Assembly (NCBI GenBank): GCA_030550205.1 | Contig: JAUQPS010000003.1 | Span: forward strand, 1 to 49,443 | DNA: 49,443 bases | Direction: 5' to 3' | Source of the DNA: a bacterium | Lineage (GTDB): Bacteria; Hydrothermota; Hydrothermia; LBFQ01; DSFT01 | Shown here: positions 42,753 through 49,443 of the stretch, piece after piece | How the letters are laid out: every line of letters begins with the position of its first letter | How positions within the stretch are numbered: position 1 is the first letter of the stretch | Notes under the pieces: model-generated | Database searches by the model: none | Told to the model about the DNA's origin: nothing | What the model saw: only the letters and a program-made list of their open reading frames with translations | Program-made: the position numbers and the translations under genes

Positions 42753-43516
42753 TAACTATTATAATTGCATTAAATGAAACGTGGATAGATATTTCTACAT
42801 ATTCCAATAGGATTTTTGACCCGCAGTATAATATTACAAACTTAAAAACTAAAAAATTGATTTCCACTAATATAAATTTTTGGCTTTTGGATAGCAAAAT
42901 TTATTCTCTATTTTTGGGTTATAAAAATTTTGGATTTAATTTAAGATATTTTGACTTTGGAAAATTTAGTTATCAAAATGAATTTCCAAATGACGAGCAA
43001 ATTTTTACATTTTCTCCATTTAGTATATATACATCAATTGGGAAAAATTTTGAAGTTGAAAAGAATTTGTTTTTTGGATTTAGTTTTGGATATTATGAAA
43101 ATCGCATTTTAAATGATGTTTATGCTTCTCCCTTTATTACCATTAGCTCTCAATTTATGCCAATAAATTATTTAAGCTTGTTTTTTTCAATTGAAAATTT
43201 TAGCTTTAAAAAGTTATTTTCAGCAAATCAAATTGAATTACCACATGTAATATCCTTGGCATTTCTTTTAAATTTCCATCAAATTAATATAGGAGCAGGG
43301 ATTAATAAATTTTATAATTTTGAAAAATTTTTATCTTTTGAATATGGACTTAAATACTTAAACATAGGCATTATTTTTACACCTGATTATGATTACTCTA
43401 AAATTTCAGGCTTTATGAGATTAAAATATAAAAGTTTGATTTTTGGTTATAGAGTATATATACCAAGTTATTTAAATTTTGCGAATACAATAAGTATAAA
43501 CTATGAAACCCCTTGA
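42749..43516 (+). CDS. predicted outer-membrane beta-barrel protein (PorV/PorQ-like)
   Basis: The 255-residue protein alternates aromatic and hydrophobic residues in strand-like units with short turns (YSLFLGYKNFGFNLRYFDFGKF, FFGFSFGYYENRI, LSFEYGLKYLNIGIIF) as in outer-membrane beta-barrels, and resembles the PorV/PorQ/UPF0164 group associated with type IX secretion. The predicted start has only a very short hydrophobic stretch (MITIIIALN), so signal-peptide prediction is uncertain. It overlaps parB by 4 nt and accA by 14 nt. A role with the C25 peptidase upstream is possible. Confidence 0.65.
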   Translation: MITIIIALNETWIDISTYSNRIFDPQYNITNLKTKKLISTNINFWLLDSKIYSLFLGYKNFGFNLRYFDFGKFSYQNEFPNDEQIFTFSPFSIYTSIGKNFEVEKNLFFGFSFGYYENRILNDVYASPFITISSQFMPINYLSLFFSIENFSFKKLFSANQIELPHVISLAFLLNFHQINIGAGINKFYNFEKFLSFEYGLKYLNIGIIFTPDYDYSKISGFMRLKYKSLIFGYRVYIPSYLNFANTISINYETP

Positions 43517-44438
43517 TTTTGAAAAGCCATTATATGATATTTTAGAAAAGATAAAGGAGCTTGAAGCAAATCCAAATTTAAAAGATAATGTTAATAGTTT
43601 AAAAATTGAAGCGGAAAAGTTAAAAAATAATATATATAGTAATTTAACAAGATGGCAAGTTGTTCAAATAGCAAGACATCCAGATAGACCAAAATCCATA
43701 GATTATTTAAATAATGTATTTGATGAATTTTTAGAATTACATGGGGATAGACTTTTTTCAGACGATAAAGCAATTATTACAGGTATTGCAAAAATAGAAA
43801 AATTTTCTATTGCTTTTATAGCCCAAGAGAAAGGTAGAAGCACAAGTGAAAAAATTGAGAGAAATTTTGGTATGCCACATCCAGAAGGTTATAGAAAAGG
43901 TATGAGAATTATGGAATTAGCAGAAAAATTAAAATTGCCATTAATTACATTTGTAGATACGCCTGGTGCATATCCTGGTGTTGGTGCAGAAGAAAGGGGA
44001 CAATTTTCTGCTATTGCTTATTCAATTATGAAAATGCTTTCATTAAAAACTTATACAATTTCTTATATCATAGGTGAAGGAGGGAGTGGGGGAGCATTAG
44101 CGATTGCTGTAGCGGATAGAGTTTTTGCTTTTGAATATAGCATATATTCTGTAATATCGCCAGAAGGTTGTGCTTCAATATTATTTAGAGATGCAAGTAA
44201 AGCATCAGAGGCGGCAGAAGTTCTAAAATTAACTGCAAAAGATTTATTGGATTTTGGTGTAATTGATGGTATTGTAAAAGAGCCTATTGGGGGAGCACAT
44301 TGGGATCCAAAATTAATGTATTCAACTTTAAAAGAACATATAATTTCACAAATAGAAGAGCTTACTAAAATTCCATTAGAGGAAGTTTTGGAAAGGAGAT
44401 ATAAGAAGTATAGAAATATGGGAATAATCTATGGATGA
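43503..44438 (+). CDS. accA: acetyl-CoA carboxylase carboxyltransferase subunit alpha
   Basis: Transfers the carboxyl group from biotin to acetyl-CoA, making malonyl-CoA for fatty acids. The 311 residues carry LTRWQVVQIARHPDRP, LHGDRLFSDD, FVDTPGAYPGVGAEERGQ, EGGSGGALAIAVADRV and SPEGCASILFRDASKA, all typical of AccA; length is normal. accD is not in the window. The ATG overlaps the beta-barrel gene by 14 nt, and its stop overlaps tkt by 8 nt. Confidence 0.97.
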   Translation: MKPLDFEKPLYDILEKIKELEANPNLKDNVNSLKIEAEKLKNNIYSNLTRWQVVQIARHPDRPKSIDYLNNVFDEFLELHGDRLFSDDKAIITGIAKIEKFSIAFIAQEKGRSTSEKIERNFGMPHPEGYRKGMRIMELAEKLKLPLITFVDTPGAYPGVGAEERGQFSAIAYSIMKMLSLKTYTISYIIGEGGSGGALAIAVADRVFAFEYSIYSVISPEGCASILFRDASKASEAAEVLKLTAKDLLDFGVIDGIVKEPIGGAHWDPKLMYSTLKEHIISQIEELTKIPLEEVLERRYKKYRNMGIIYG

Positions 44439-46413
44439 GCTTGTAATAAATACAATAAGATTTCTTTCTATTGATGCAGTTGAAAAAGCAAAAAGTGGCC
44501 ATCCAGGAGCTCCTTTGGCACTTGCTCCTCTTGCTTATATTATTTTTGATAGATATTTAAAATTTAATCCGAGAAATCCAAGATGGTTAAATAGGGATAG
44601 ATTTATCTTATCAAATGGACATGCAAGTATGTTGTTATATTCAGTTTTATATTTATATGGTTATGATTTGGATATTGAGGATATTAAGAATTTTAGGCAA
44701 TTAAATAGTAAAACACCTGGTCATCCAGAATATAATTTAGATATTGGAGTTGAAACAACAACAGGACCACTTGGTCAAGGCATTTCAAATGCCATAGGCA
44801 TGGCACTTGCTTATAAGTATTTAAGTGCTTATTTTAATAGAGAAAATTATAAAATTTTTGACCATAATATATTTGTAATTGTAAGTGATGGAGATTTAAT
44901 GGAAGGTATTAGTTATGAAGCATGTTCCTTAGCAGGTCATTTTGGATTAAATAATTTAATTGTATTTTGGGATAATAATGGTATTACAATTGATGGAAAA
45001 ACTAATTTAACTTGGAGTGAAGATGTTAAAATGAGATTTAAGGCTTTCAATTGGGAAGTTTTTTCTATTAATGATGTAAATAATTTAGATGAAATAAAGA
45101 AAACTATTGATTTAGCTTTAACAGTTAAAGATAAGCCAAAATTTATAGAAGTAAAAACGATAATTGGATATGGAACAAGAAAGGCAAATAGTGAAAAATC
45201 CCATGGAGAACCCTTAGGAAAAGAAGAAGTAGAGTATGCAAGGAAATTTTTTAATTGGAATTATAAAGAATTTGAAGTACCACAAGAAGTTTTAAGTTAT
45301 ACAAGAAGGAAAGTTTTTGAAGGTCAAAAGCTTGAAGAGGAATGGAATAAATTATTAAACGAGTATTTTAAAGTATATCCACATATGAAGGAAAAATTTA
45401 ATGAATTTTTAGAAAAAAGAATAGATGAAAAAGTAATAAATAAGCTTAGAAATATAGAGAAATTTAAGGGTGAAATTGCTACAAGAAATGCTTTTGGGAA
45501 AGCACTTGAAACAATATGGGAAGATTTGGACTTTCTTATTGGAGGTTCTGCTGATTTAAGCACTTCAAATAAAACTTATGTTCCAAAGCTTGGAGATTTT
45601 TTAAAAGATAATCCTCTTGGAAAAAATATTCATTTTGGTGTTAGGGAACATGCTATGGGTGGAATTGTAAATGGTATTAGTCTTTATGGTTTAAGGGCTT
45701 TTTGTGGAACATTTTTAATTTTTTCAGATTATATGAAGCCTGCTATTAGATTATCTGCACTTATGAAACTTCCAGTAATTTATATATTTACACATGATTC
45801 AATTGGACTTGGTGAGGATGGACCTACACATCAACCTATTGAACAATTAGCGGGTTTAAGAGCTATTCCACATTTAATAGTTTTAAGACCAGCTGATGCT
45901 AATGAAACAATAAAAGCATTTGAATTTGCTATAAATTATAAAGATGGACCAGTTGCTTTAATTTTAACAAGACAAAATGTTCCTACAATTGATAATTTGC
46001 CTTGTGATAATTTAATTTATGGAGCTTATGTAGTAATAGATGATGAGAGACCAGATGTTATAATATATGCAAGTGGTTCAGAAGTTTATCCAAGTTTAAA
46101 GGCTTGTGATATATTAAGAGAAAATAATATAAAAGTTAGGCTTGTTAATGTGGTTTCTTTTGAATTATTTAGAAAACAAGATGAAAATTATAAAAATTAT
46201 ATCCTTGGTAAGAATTTAAAGAAAGTTTTGAGGGTTTCAGTTGAAGCATTAAGTGGATTTGGATGGGAAGAATTTGTTGGAATTGATGGTCTTAAAATTT
46301 GTATGAATGATTTTGGTAAATCTGCTCCTTATAAAGAATTATTTGAATACTTTGGATTTAGTGCTCATAAAATAGCTGAAAAAATAATAAAAAAAATAAA
46401 TTCTTCACTTTAA
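44431..46413 (+). CDS. tkt: transketolase
   Basis: A full-length 660-residue transketolase of the pentose phosphate pathway. The TPP-binding domain shows KSGHPGAPLALAPLAY, GPLGQGISNAIGMA and SDGDLMEGISYEA...NNGITIDG; the pyrimidine-binding domain GVREHAMGGIVNG with the catalytic Glu and FLIFSDYMKPAIRL; and HDSIGLGEDGPTHQPIEQL. All features of the single-chain enzyme are present, in contrast to the split form common in archaea. It begins 8 nt inside accA. Confidence 0.97.
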   Translation: MDELVINTIRFLSIDAVEKAKSGHPGAPLALAPLAYIIFDRYLKFNPRNPRWLNRDRFILSNGHASMLLYSVLYLYGYDLDIEDIKNFRQLNSKTPGHPEYNLDIGVETTTGPLGQGISNAIGMALAYKYLSAYFNRENYKIFDHNIFVIVSDGDLMEGISYEACSLAGHFGLNNLIVFWDNNGITIDGKTNLTWSEDVKMRFKAFNWEVFSINDVNNLDEIKKTIDLALTVKDKPKFIEVKTIIGYGTRKANSEKSHGEPLGKEEVEYARKFFNWNYKEFEVPQEVLSYTRRKVFEGQKLEEEWNKLLNEYFKVYPHMKEKFNEFLEKRIDEKVINKLRNIEKFKGEIATRNAFGKALETIWEDLDFLIGGSADLSTSNKTYVPKLGDFLKDNPLGKNIHFGVREHAMGGIVNGISLYGLRAFCGTFLIFSDYMKPAIRLSALMKLPVIYIFTHDSIGLGEDGPTHQPIEQLAGLRAIPHLIVLRPADANETIKAFEFAINYKDGPVALILTRQNVPTIDNLPCDNLIYGAYVVIDDERPDVIIYASGSEVYPSLKACDILRENNIKVRLVNVVSFELFRKQDENYKNYILGKNLKKVLRVSVEALSGFGWEEFVGIDGLKICMNDFGKSAPYKELFEYFGFSAHKIAEKIIKKINSSL

Positions 46414-46416
46414 ACT
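46411..46416 (+). promoter_or_regulatory. predicted -10 of the bamD-like gene, made from the tkt stop codon
   Basis: The tkt TAA (46411-46413) is the start of TAAACT, 7 nt before the ATG at 46424. Confidence 0.4.
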
Positions 46417-46423
46417 TTCCAAT

Positions 46424-47128
46424 ATGCTATTTTTCCTTCTTTTAGACTTACCAGATGACCCTAAGGTATTATATGAAATTGGCTTAAAATCATTTAACAA
46501 TAAAGATTATAAAACTGCTGAAAAAGTTTTTAAAAGAATTATTTATTCTTTATCTTTCAATGATTATACAGATAAAGCTCAATATTATTTAGCTTTAACA
46601 TATTTTAATAAGAAGCAATATGACCTTGCAAAGATTGAAGCGGAATTTTTTGTTAATAATTTTAGGTATAGTGAATTTTATCCAGATGCTCTTATTTTGT
46701 TATCTTTAATTTATTATAAGCTTTCACCAAATCCACATAGAGATATAACCGAATTGAATAAGGCAATTGAACTATTAGATAGAGTAAAGTTGAATTATCC
46801 AGAATATTCAAAAAAAGCGGATAGTGTTTTATATTTAATTAGGGAAAAGTTTGCTCAAAAAGTTTTAATTTCTGCTAATGTATATAGGAATTTAAATAGG
46901 TTACAATCAGAAGCAATTTATTTGGAATATTACTTAAATAATTATGTTGATATTCAACCTGATTCTGTTGGATATAGACTTATGGAGATATATGAGATTT
47001 TAAATGAAAGAGAAAAATTAATGAAATTAACGGATTTTATAATAAAAAGTGAATATTTTTCAAATTGGATTAAAAAGTTGGCACTTGAAAAGCGTGAGAA
47101 ATATGGCAATAGCAGTTCTTGGAGGTAG
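46424..47128 (+). CDS. BamD/TPR-like outer membrane biogenesis protein
   Basis: A 234-residue helical repeat protein with TPR-like units (YEIGLKSFNNKDYKTAEKVFKRI, AQYYLALTYFNKKQYDLAKIEAEFFVNNF, DALILLSLIYYKL) as in BamD/YfiO, which helps insert outer-membrane proteins. BamD normally is a lipoprotein; here the start MLFFLLLDLPDDP has no lipobox Cys or full signal sequence, so anchoring is unclear. The gene overlaps nadD by 26 nt. BamD-like is the best guess from repeats and length, not a firm identity. Confidence 0.7.
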   Translation: MLFFLLLDLPDDPKVLYEIGLKSFNNKDYKTAEKVFKRIIYSLSFNDYTDKAQYYLALTYFNKKQYDLAKIEAEFFVNNFRYSEFYPDALILLSLIYYKLSPNPHRDITELNKAIELLDRVKLNYPEYSKKADSVLYLIREKFAQKVLISANVYRNLNRLQSEAIYLEYYLNNYVDIQPDSVGYRLMEIYEILNEREKLMKLTDFIIKSEYFSNWIKKLALEKREKYGNSSSWR

Positions 47129-47672
47129 ATTTGATCCTATTCATATTGGTCATTTAATTATAGCAGAAGATTTATTAGATATGCTAAATGTTGAAAAAGT
47201 TATATTTCTTTTAAGTTATAATCCTCCTCATAAACAAGTATTCTGTAGCTTTGAGCATAGATTTAATATGATTAAAATTGCTATAAGGGATTTTAAAAAA
47301 TTTGAAGTTTGGGATATTGAAAAGAAATTAAACTTAGAGAAAAGTTTTAGCTATTTGGTTTTAAAAGAAATTTTAAAATTTATAAAAGAACCTATTTACT
47401 TTGTGATTGGTTCGGATCAGTTTGAAGTTTTTAAAAGTTGGTATGAATATGAAAAAATTTTAGAAATTGTAAATGTGGTAGTTGTCCAAAGACCGAATAT
47501 AAATTATAATTATCCGCAAGATTTAATACCAAAAGTGAAAATTCTAAATAATAGAATTATTGAAGTTTCATCTTCTGAAATTAGAAAAAGAATTAAGGAA
47601 GGGAAGGAATATAGATTTCTTGTGCCAAATGGGGTTTATGAATATATTAAGGAAAATCATTTATATTATTGA
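47103..47672 (+). CDS. nadD: nicotinate-nucleotide adenylyltransferase
   Basis: It adenylates nicotinate mononucleotide in NAD synthesis. The HIGH-superfamily motif GGRFDPIHIGHL, YNPPHKQ and the C-terminal SSSEIRKRIKEG (SxSxxR) are present. I place the start at 47103 (MAIAVLGG), since the reading frame further upstream only translates the bamD-like gene in another frame; the product is then 189 residues, normal for NadD. It overlaps the bamD-like 3' end by 26 nt, and its last 7 nt overlap the convergent OmpA-like gene. Confidence 0.95.
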   Translation: MAIAVLGGRFDPIHIGHLIIAEDLLDMLNVEKVIFLLSYNPPHKQVFCSFEHRFNMIKIAIRDFKKFEVWDIEKKLNLEKSFSYLVLKEILKFIKEPIYFVIGSDQFEVFKSWYEYEKILEIVNVVVVQRPNINYNYPQDLIPKVKILNNRIIEVSSSEIRKRIKEGKEYRFLVPNGVYEYIKENHLYY

Positions 47673-48193
47673 AATACTAAAATTTCAATTCTTCTATTTT
47701 GTTTCCTTCCTTCTTCTGTTGAGTTTGTTGCTATTGGTTTGCTATCTCCATATGAAGTAGCAGAAATTTTATCTTCTTTAATACCATTTGAAATAAAATA
47801 TCTAACAATTACAGTTGCTCTATGAGCAGCAAGCTCCCAGTTTGTTGGATAAATATGTTTATTTGTTTGAATAGGAATAGAATCTGTATGACTTTCAATT
47901 TTAATTTCAGAGTATCCTTTTCTTTTTATTTCTTGTATAATCTCATTTAAATAATTTTTACCTTCTTCTGTTAGCTCATCTGAACCAGGTTTAAAAATTT
48001 TATCAGTTTGAATAACAATTTTTGTAAAATTTTTATTAGTTGAATAACCTGAAATACTAATAAGTTTTTTGTTTTCCTTTTCAACATCATAAAAAGCCTT
48101 TTTAATAGGCAAATACTCATAATAATAAAAATATAATCCAATGCCAGTCATTATTAAAATAATTAGAATAAGAAACCAATTTAAAAATTTCAT
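47666..48193 (-). CDS. OmpA/MotB C-terminal domain protein with N-terminal membrane anchor
   Basis: A 175-residue protein with one N-terminal membrane helix (NWFLILIILIMTGIGLYFYYY), a short helical linker and an OmpA-like peptidoglycan-binding domain: ESHTDSIPI, NWELAAHRATVIVRYF, ATSYGDSKPIATN and RKQNRRIEI. Anchor plus domain resembles a small MotB- or Pal-like cell-wall tether. No motA-like gene is near. It is translated after the MetE-like gene with a 4-nt overlap, and is convergent with nadD. Confidence 0.88.
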   Translation of the reverse strand: MKFLNWFLILIILIMTGIGLYFYYYEYLPIKKAFYDVEKENKKLISISGYSTNKNFTKIVIQTDKIFKPGSDELTEEGKNYLNEIIQEIKRKGYSEIKIESHTDSIPIQTNKHIYPTNWELAAHRATVIVRYFISNGIKEDKISATSYGDSKPIATNSTEEGRKQNRRIEILVFQ

Positions 48194-49335
48194 ATTTTTA
48201 TAGTATTTACTGCTTCAACCATATTCCTTAATTTTTCAAAAGCAACTTTCCAACTTCTTGTTCTTAGACCACAATCAGGAGCAACAAAAATTTTATTAGG
48301 ATCCTTTACAATATCCAAAACATATAAAATTCTATCCCTAATTAATTCAACTGGCTCTATAAAATCCGTATGAACATCTATTACACCAAGTCCTATAACA
48401 AAATTATAATTTTTTAACTTTTTGATAATATCATAACCCTTTCTTACATCTTCACTTGTTCCAAGTTCTGTTGTATCTCTATTTGCATATTCAAAGTGAA
48501 ATTCATTTATTATACCTTCAAGTTTTTCAATATGTGGAAATAGTAAGTTATAATCAGAAAAACAAATATGAACAGAAAAGAAAGCTTTTCCTTTTAAATC
48601 ATTAACACTATTTATTAAGCCATCTATAAATAAATCAATTTCATTTATCTTTGTAGTAGCAGCAGGTTCATCAATTTGTAAAAATTTTGCTCCATTTTCA
48701 TATAAAACTTTTAAATTAGGATATATAATATTTTTTGCCATGTCTTCTACAAATTTTTTTCTTGCTAATTTCCTATTTTTTAATCCTTCTTTTGTTCCAA
48801 TTTCAACTCCCTTAATATAAAATTCGTCAAATGACCAATCTACAAGTGTATATGGTCCTGTTATAGGGATTTTTATTGGTTTATTTGTAAATTTTGAGAT
48901 TGTTTTAAATTCATCAAGATGATAAAATTCTTTTAGTTTCGGTTCTTTTATAACTGCTGCCCTTCTATAATATTTATTATCAAAACTTCTCACATGTCCA
49001 TAAAATTTGAAACCTTCAATTCTTCTAATAGGATATTCATACATTTCAACTCTATGTTGTTCTCCATCATATAAAACATCAATTCCGGCTTTTTCTAAAA
49101 GTTTTGTTGCAAACAATGATGAATAATATAAAATTTTATCTTTTTCTTCTTGTGTAAAATTCTTTCTCTTATTTAAGATGTCAAATAGCTCTTCAACTTT
49201 CAATTCTAAAAAATTAGCCCAATATTTTGCATCTTCTATATCTTCATCTTTTAGTGGAATATTATTTATAGCTCTTACTCTCCAATTTGGTTTAGCCAAA
49301 GAACCAATTTCATGGGTTAAGAGGGGTTTTAACAT
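48190..49335 (-). CDS. cobalamin-independent methionine synthase-like protein (core MetE type)
   Basis: A 381-residue single-barrel protein resembling the C-terminal, catalytic half of MetE. It starts HEIGSLAKP, has ITGPYTLVDW, LQIDEPA, and the zinc ligands His256 and Cys258 (SVHICFSDYN), Glu282 (FHFEYANRD) and Cys355 (APDCGLRTR), all present. Single-domain forms are widespread in archaea and some anaerobes, where the methyl donor may be a corrinoid protein instead of folate. The first gene of an operon with the OmpA-like gene; TAAAAT lies 6 nt before the ATG. Confidence 0.88.
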   Translation of the reverse strand: MLKPLLTHEIGSLAKPNWRVRAINNIPLKDEDIEDAKYWANFLELKVEELFDILNKRKNFTQEEKDKILYYSSLFATKLLEKAGIDVLYDGEQHRVEMYEYPIRRIEGFKFYGHVRSFDNKYYRRAAVIKEPKLKEFYHLDEFKTISKFTNKPIKIPITGPYTLVDWSFDEFYIKGVEIGTKEGLKNRKLARKKFVEDMAKNIIYPNLKVLYENGAKFLQIDEPAATTKINEIDLFIDGLINSVNDLKGKAFFSVHICFSDYNLLFPHIEKLEGIINEFHFEYANRDTTELGTSEDVRKGYDIIKKLKNYNFVIGLGVIDVHTDFIEPVELIRDRILYVLDIVKDPNKIFVAPDCGLRTRSWKVAFEKLRNMVEAVNTIKI

Positions 49336-49341
49336 TTGAAA

Positions 49342-49347
49342 ATTTTA
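49342..49347 (-). promoter_or_regulatory. predicted -10 of the MetE-like gene, made from the preceding stop codon
   Basis: The TAA stop of the partial gene (49347-49345) is the beginning of minus-strand TAAAAT, 6 nt before the ATG at 49335. Confidence 0.5.
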
Positions 49348-49443
49348 AGGTTTCAATTTTTCTACTCCTTTAATCACATTAATTTTAAATTTTTTAGCAT
49401 GCTCTAAAACTTTTTTTGAACGCACAAAAGATGTAATAATTAT
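49345..49443 (-). CDS. partial hypothetical protein, C-terminal end only
   Basis: An open frame enters from the right edge and ends at TAA 49345-49347; the last 32 residues are visible, ending in KKFKINVIKGVEKLKP. The text is too short to name. It is on the same strand as the MetE-like gene, 9 nt before its ATG. Confidence 0.55.
   Translation of the reverse strand: MIITSFVRSKKVLEHAKKFKINVIKGVEKLKP

Noticed and set aside
47049-47102. Upstream extension of nadD
   Set aside because: The extra 18 residues are an off-frame reading of the bamD-like gene; the HIGH-type family begins at MAIAVLGGRFDP.

Overview
The window is a gene-dense, strongly AT-rich bacterial chromosome segment with about 50 genes, very short or negative intergenic gaps and almost no non-coding DNA. 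The gene content points to a Gram-negative-type bacterium of the FCB/WOR-3 (Stahlbacteria/Hydrothermia-like) sphere: a gingipain-type C25 peptidase with a type IX-like C-terminal domain, a predicted outer-membrane beta-barrel protein, BamD-like and OmpA-like proteins. Thermophily is hinted at by a C-terminal Cys-Pro-Cys in the MTA phosphorylase and a compact core-type methionine synthase. The taxonomic placement is inference.

Layout. 1-1459: 5'-truncated view (N-terminal part) of a DPPF DNA methyltransferase, reverse. 1529-8124: glyS, ppsA, priA forward. 8116-16947: a reverse block (galE, D-amino-acid transaminase-like, a nuclease-like/coiled-coil pair, methyltransferase, ligA, MBL hydrolase, a tandem pair of unknown small proteins, mtnP, hotdog thioesterase, nuoC). 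16983-19833: murC, PhnD-like lipoprotein, nth forward. 19787-21902: flippase-like membrane protein broken by a T9 run, and serS, reverse. 21926-22993: Cys/Met PLP enzyme. 22973-25393: folC, flavin reductase, TrmH-type methyltransferase, reverse. 25394-25802: the only large intergenic region, holding a cluster of DnaA boxes (candidate oriC). 25803-29981: lipoprotein, FtsL-like, FtsI-type transpeptidase, and a type II restriction-modification pair. 29992-34393: reverse block with CDGSH protein, ABC ATPase, thrS, two OsmC paralogues flanking an MntA antitoxin gene and a broken HepT. 34429-47672: forward block with a Trm112-like protein, C25 peptidase, SQR-like/DUF1641 pair under a Fur-like palindrome, tRNA-Val, glycosyltransferase, parS-parA-parB, beta-barrel protein, accA, tkt, bamD-like, nadD. 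47666-49443: OmpA-like protein, MetE-like enzyme and a partial gene, reverse.

Two themes tie the window together. First, it looks origin-proximal: seven identical TTTTCCACA boxes lie between divergent genes, and 15.5 kb away a near-consensus parS lies inside the parA promoter. Second, gene expression appears largely leaderless: a TAAAAT (or TATAAT/TAAACT) hexamer sits 6-11 nt before the start codon of about twenty genes, often built from the stop codon of the preceding gene, while genes inside operons use ATGA overlaps or Shine-Dalgarno sequences. In line with this, a glycosyltransferase gene begins 2 nt after the 3' end of a tRNA.
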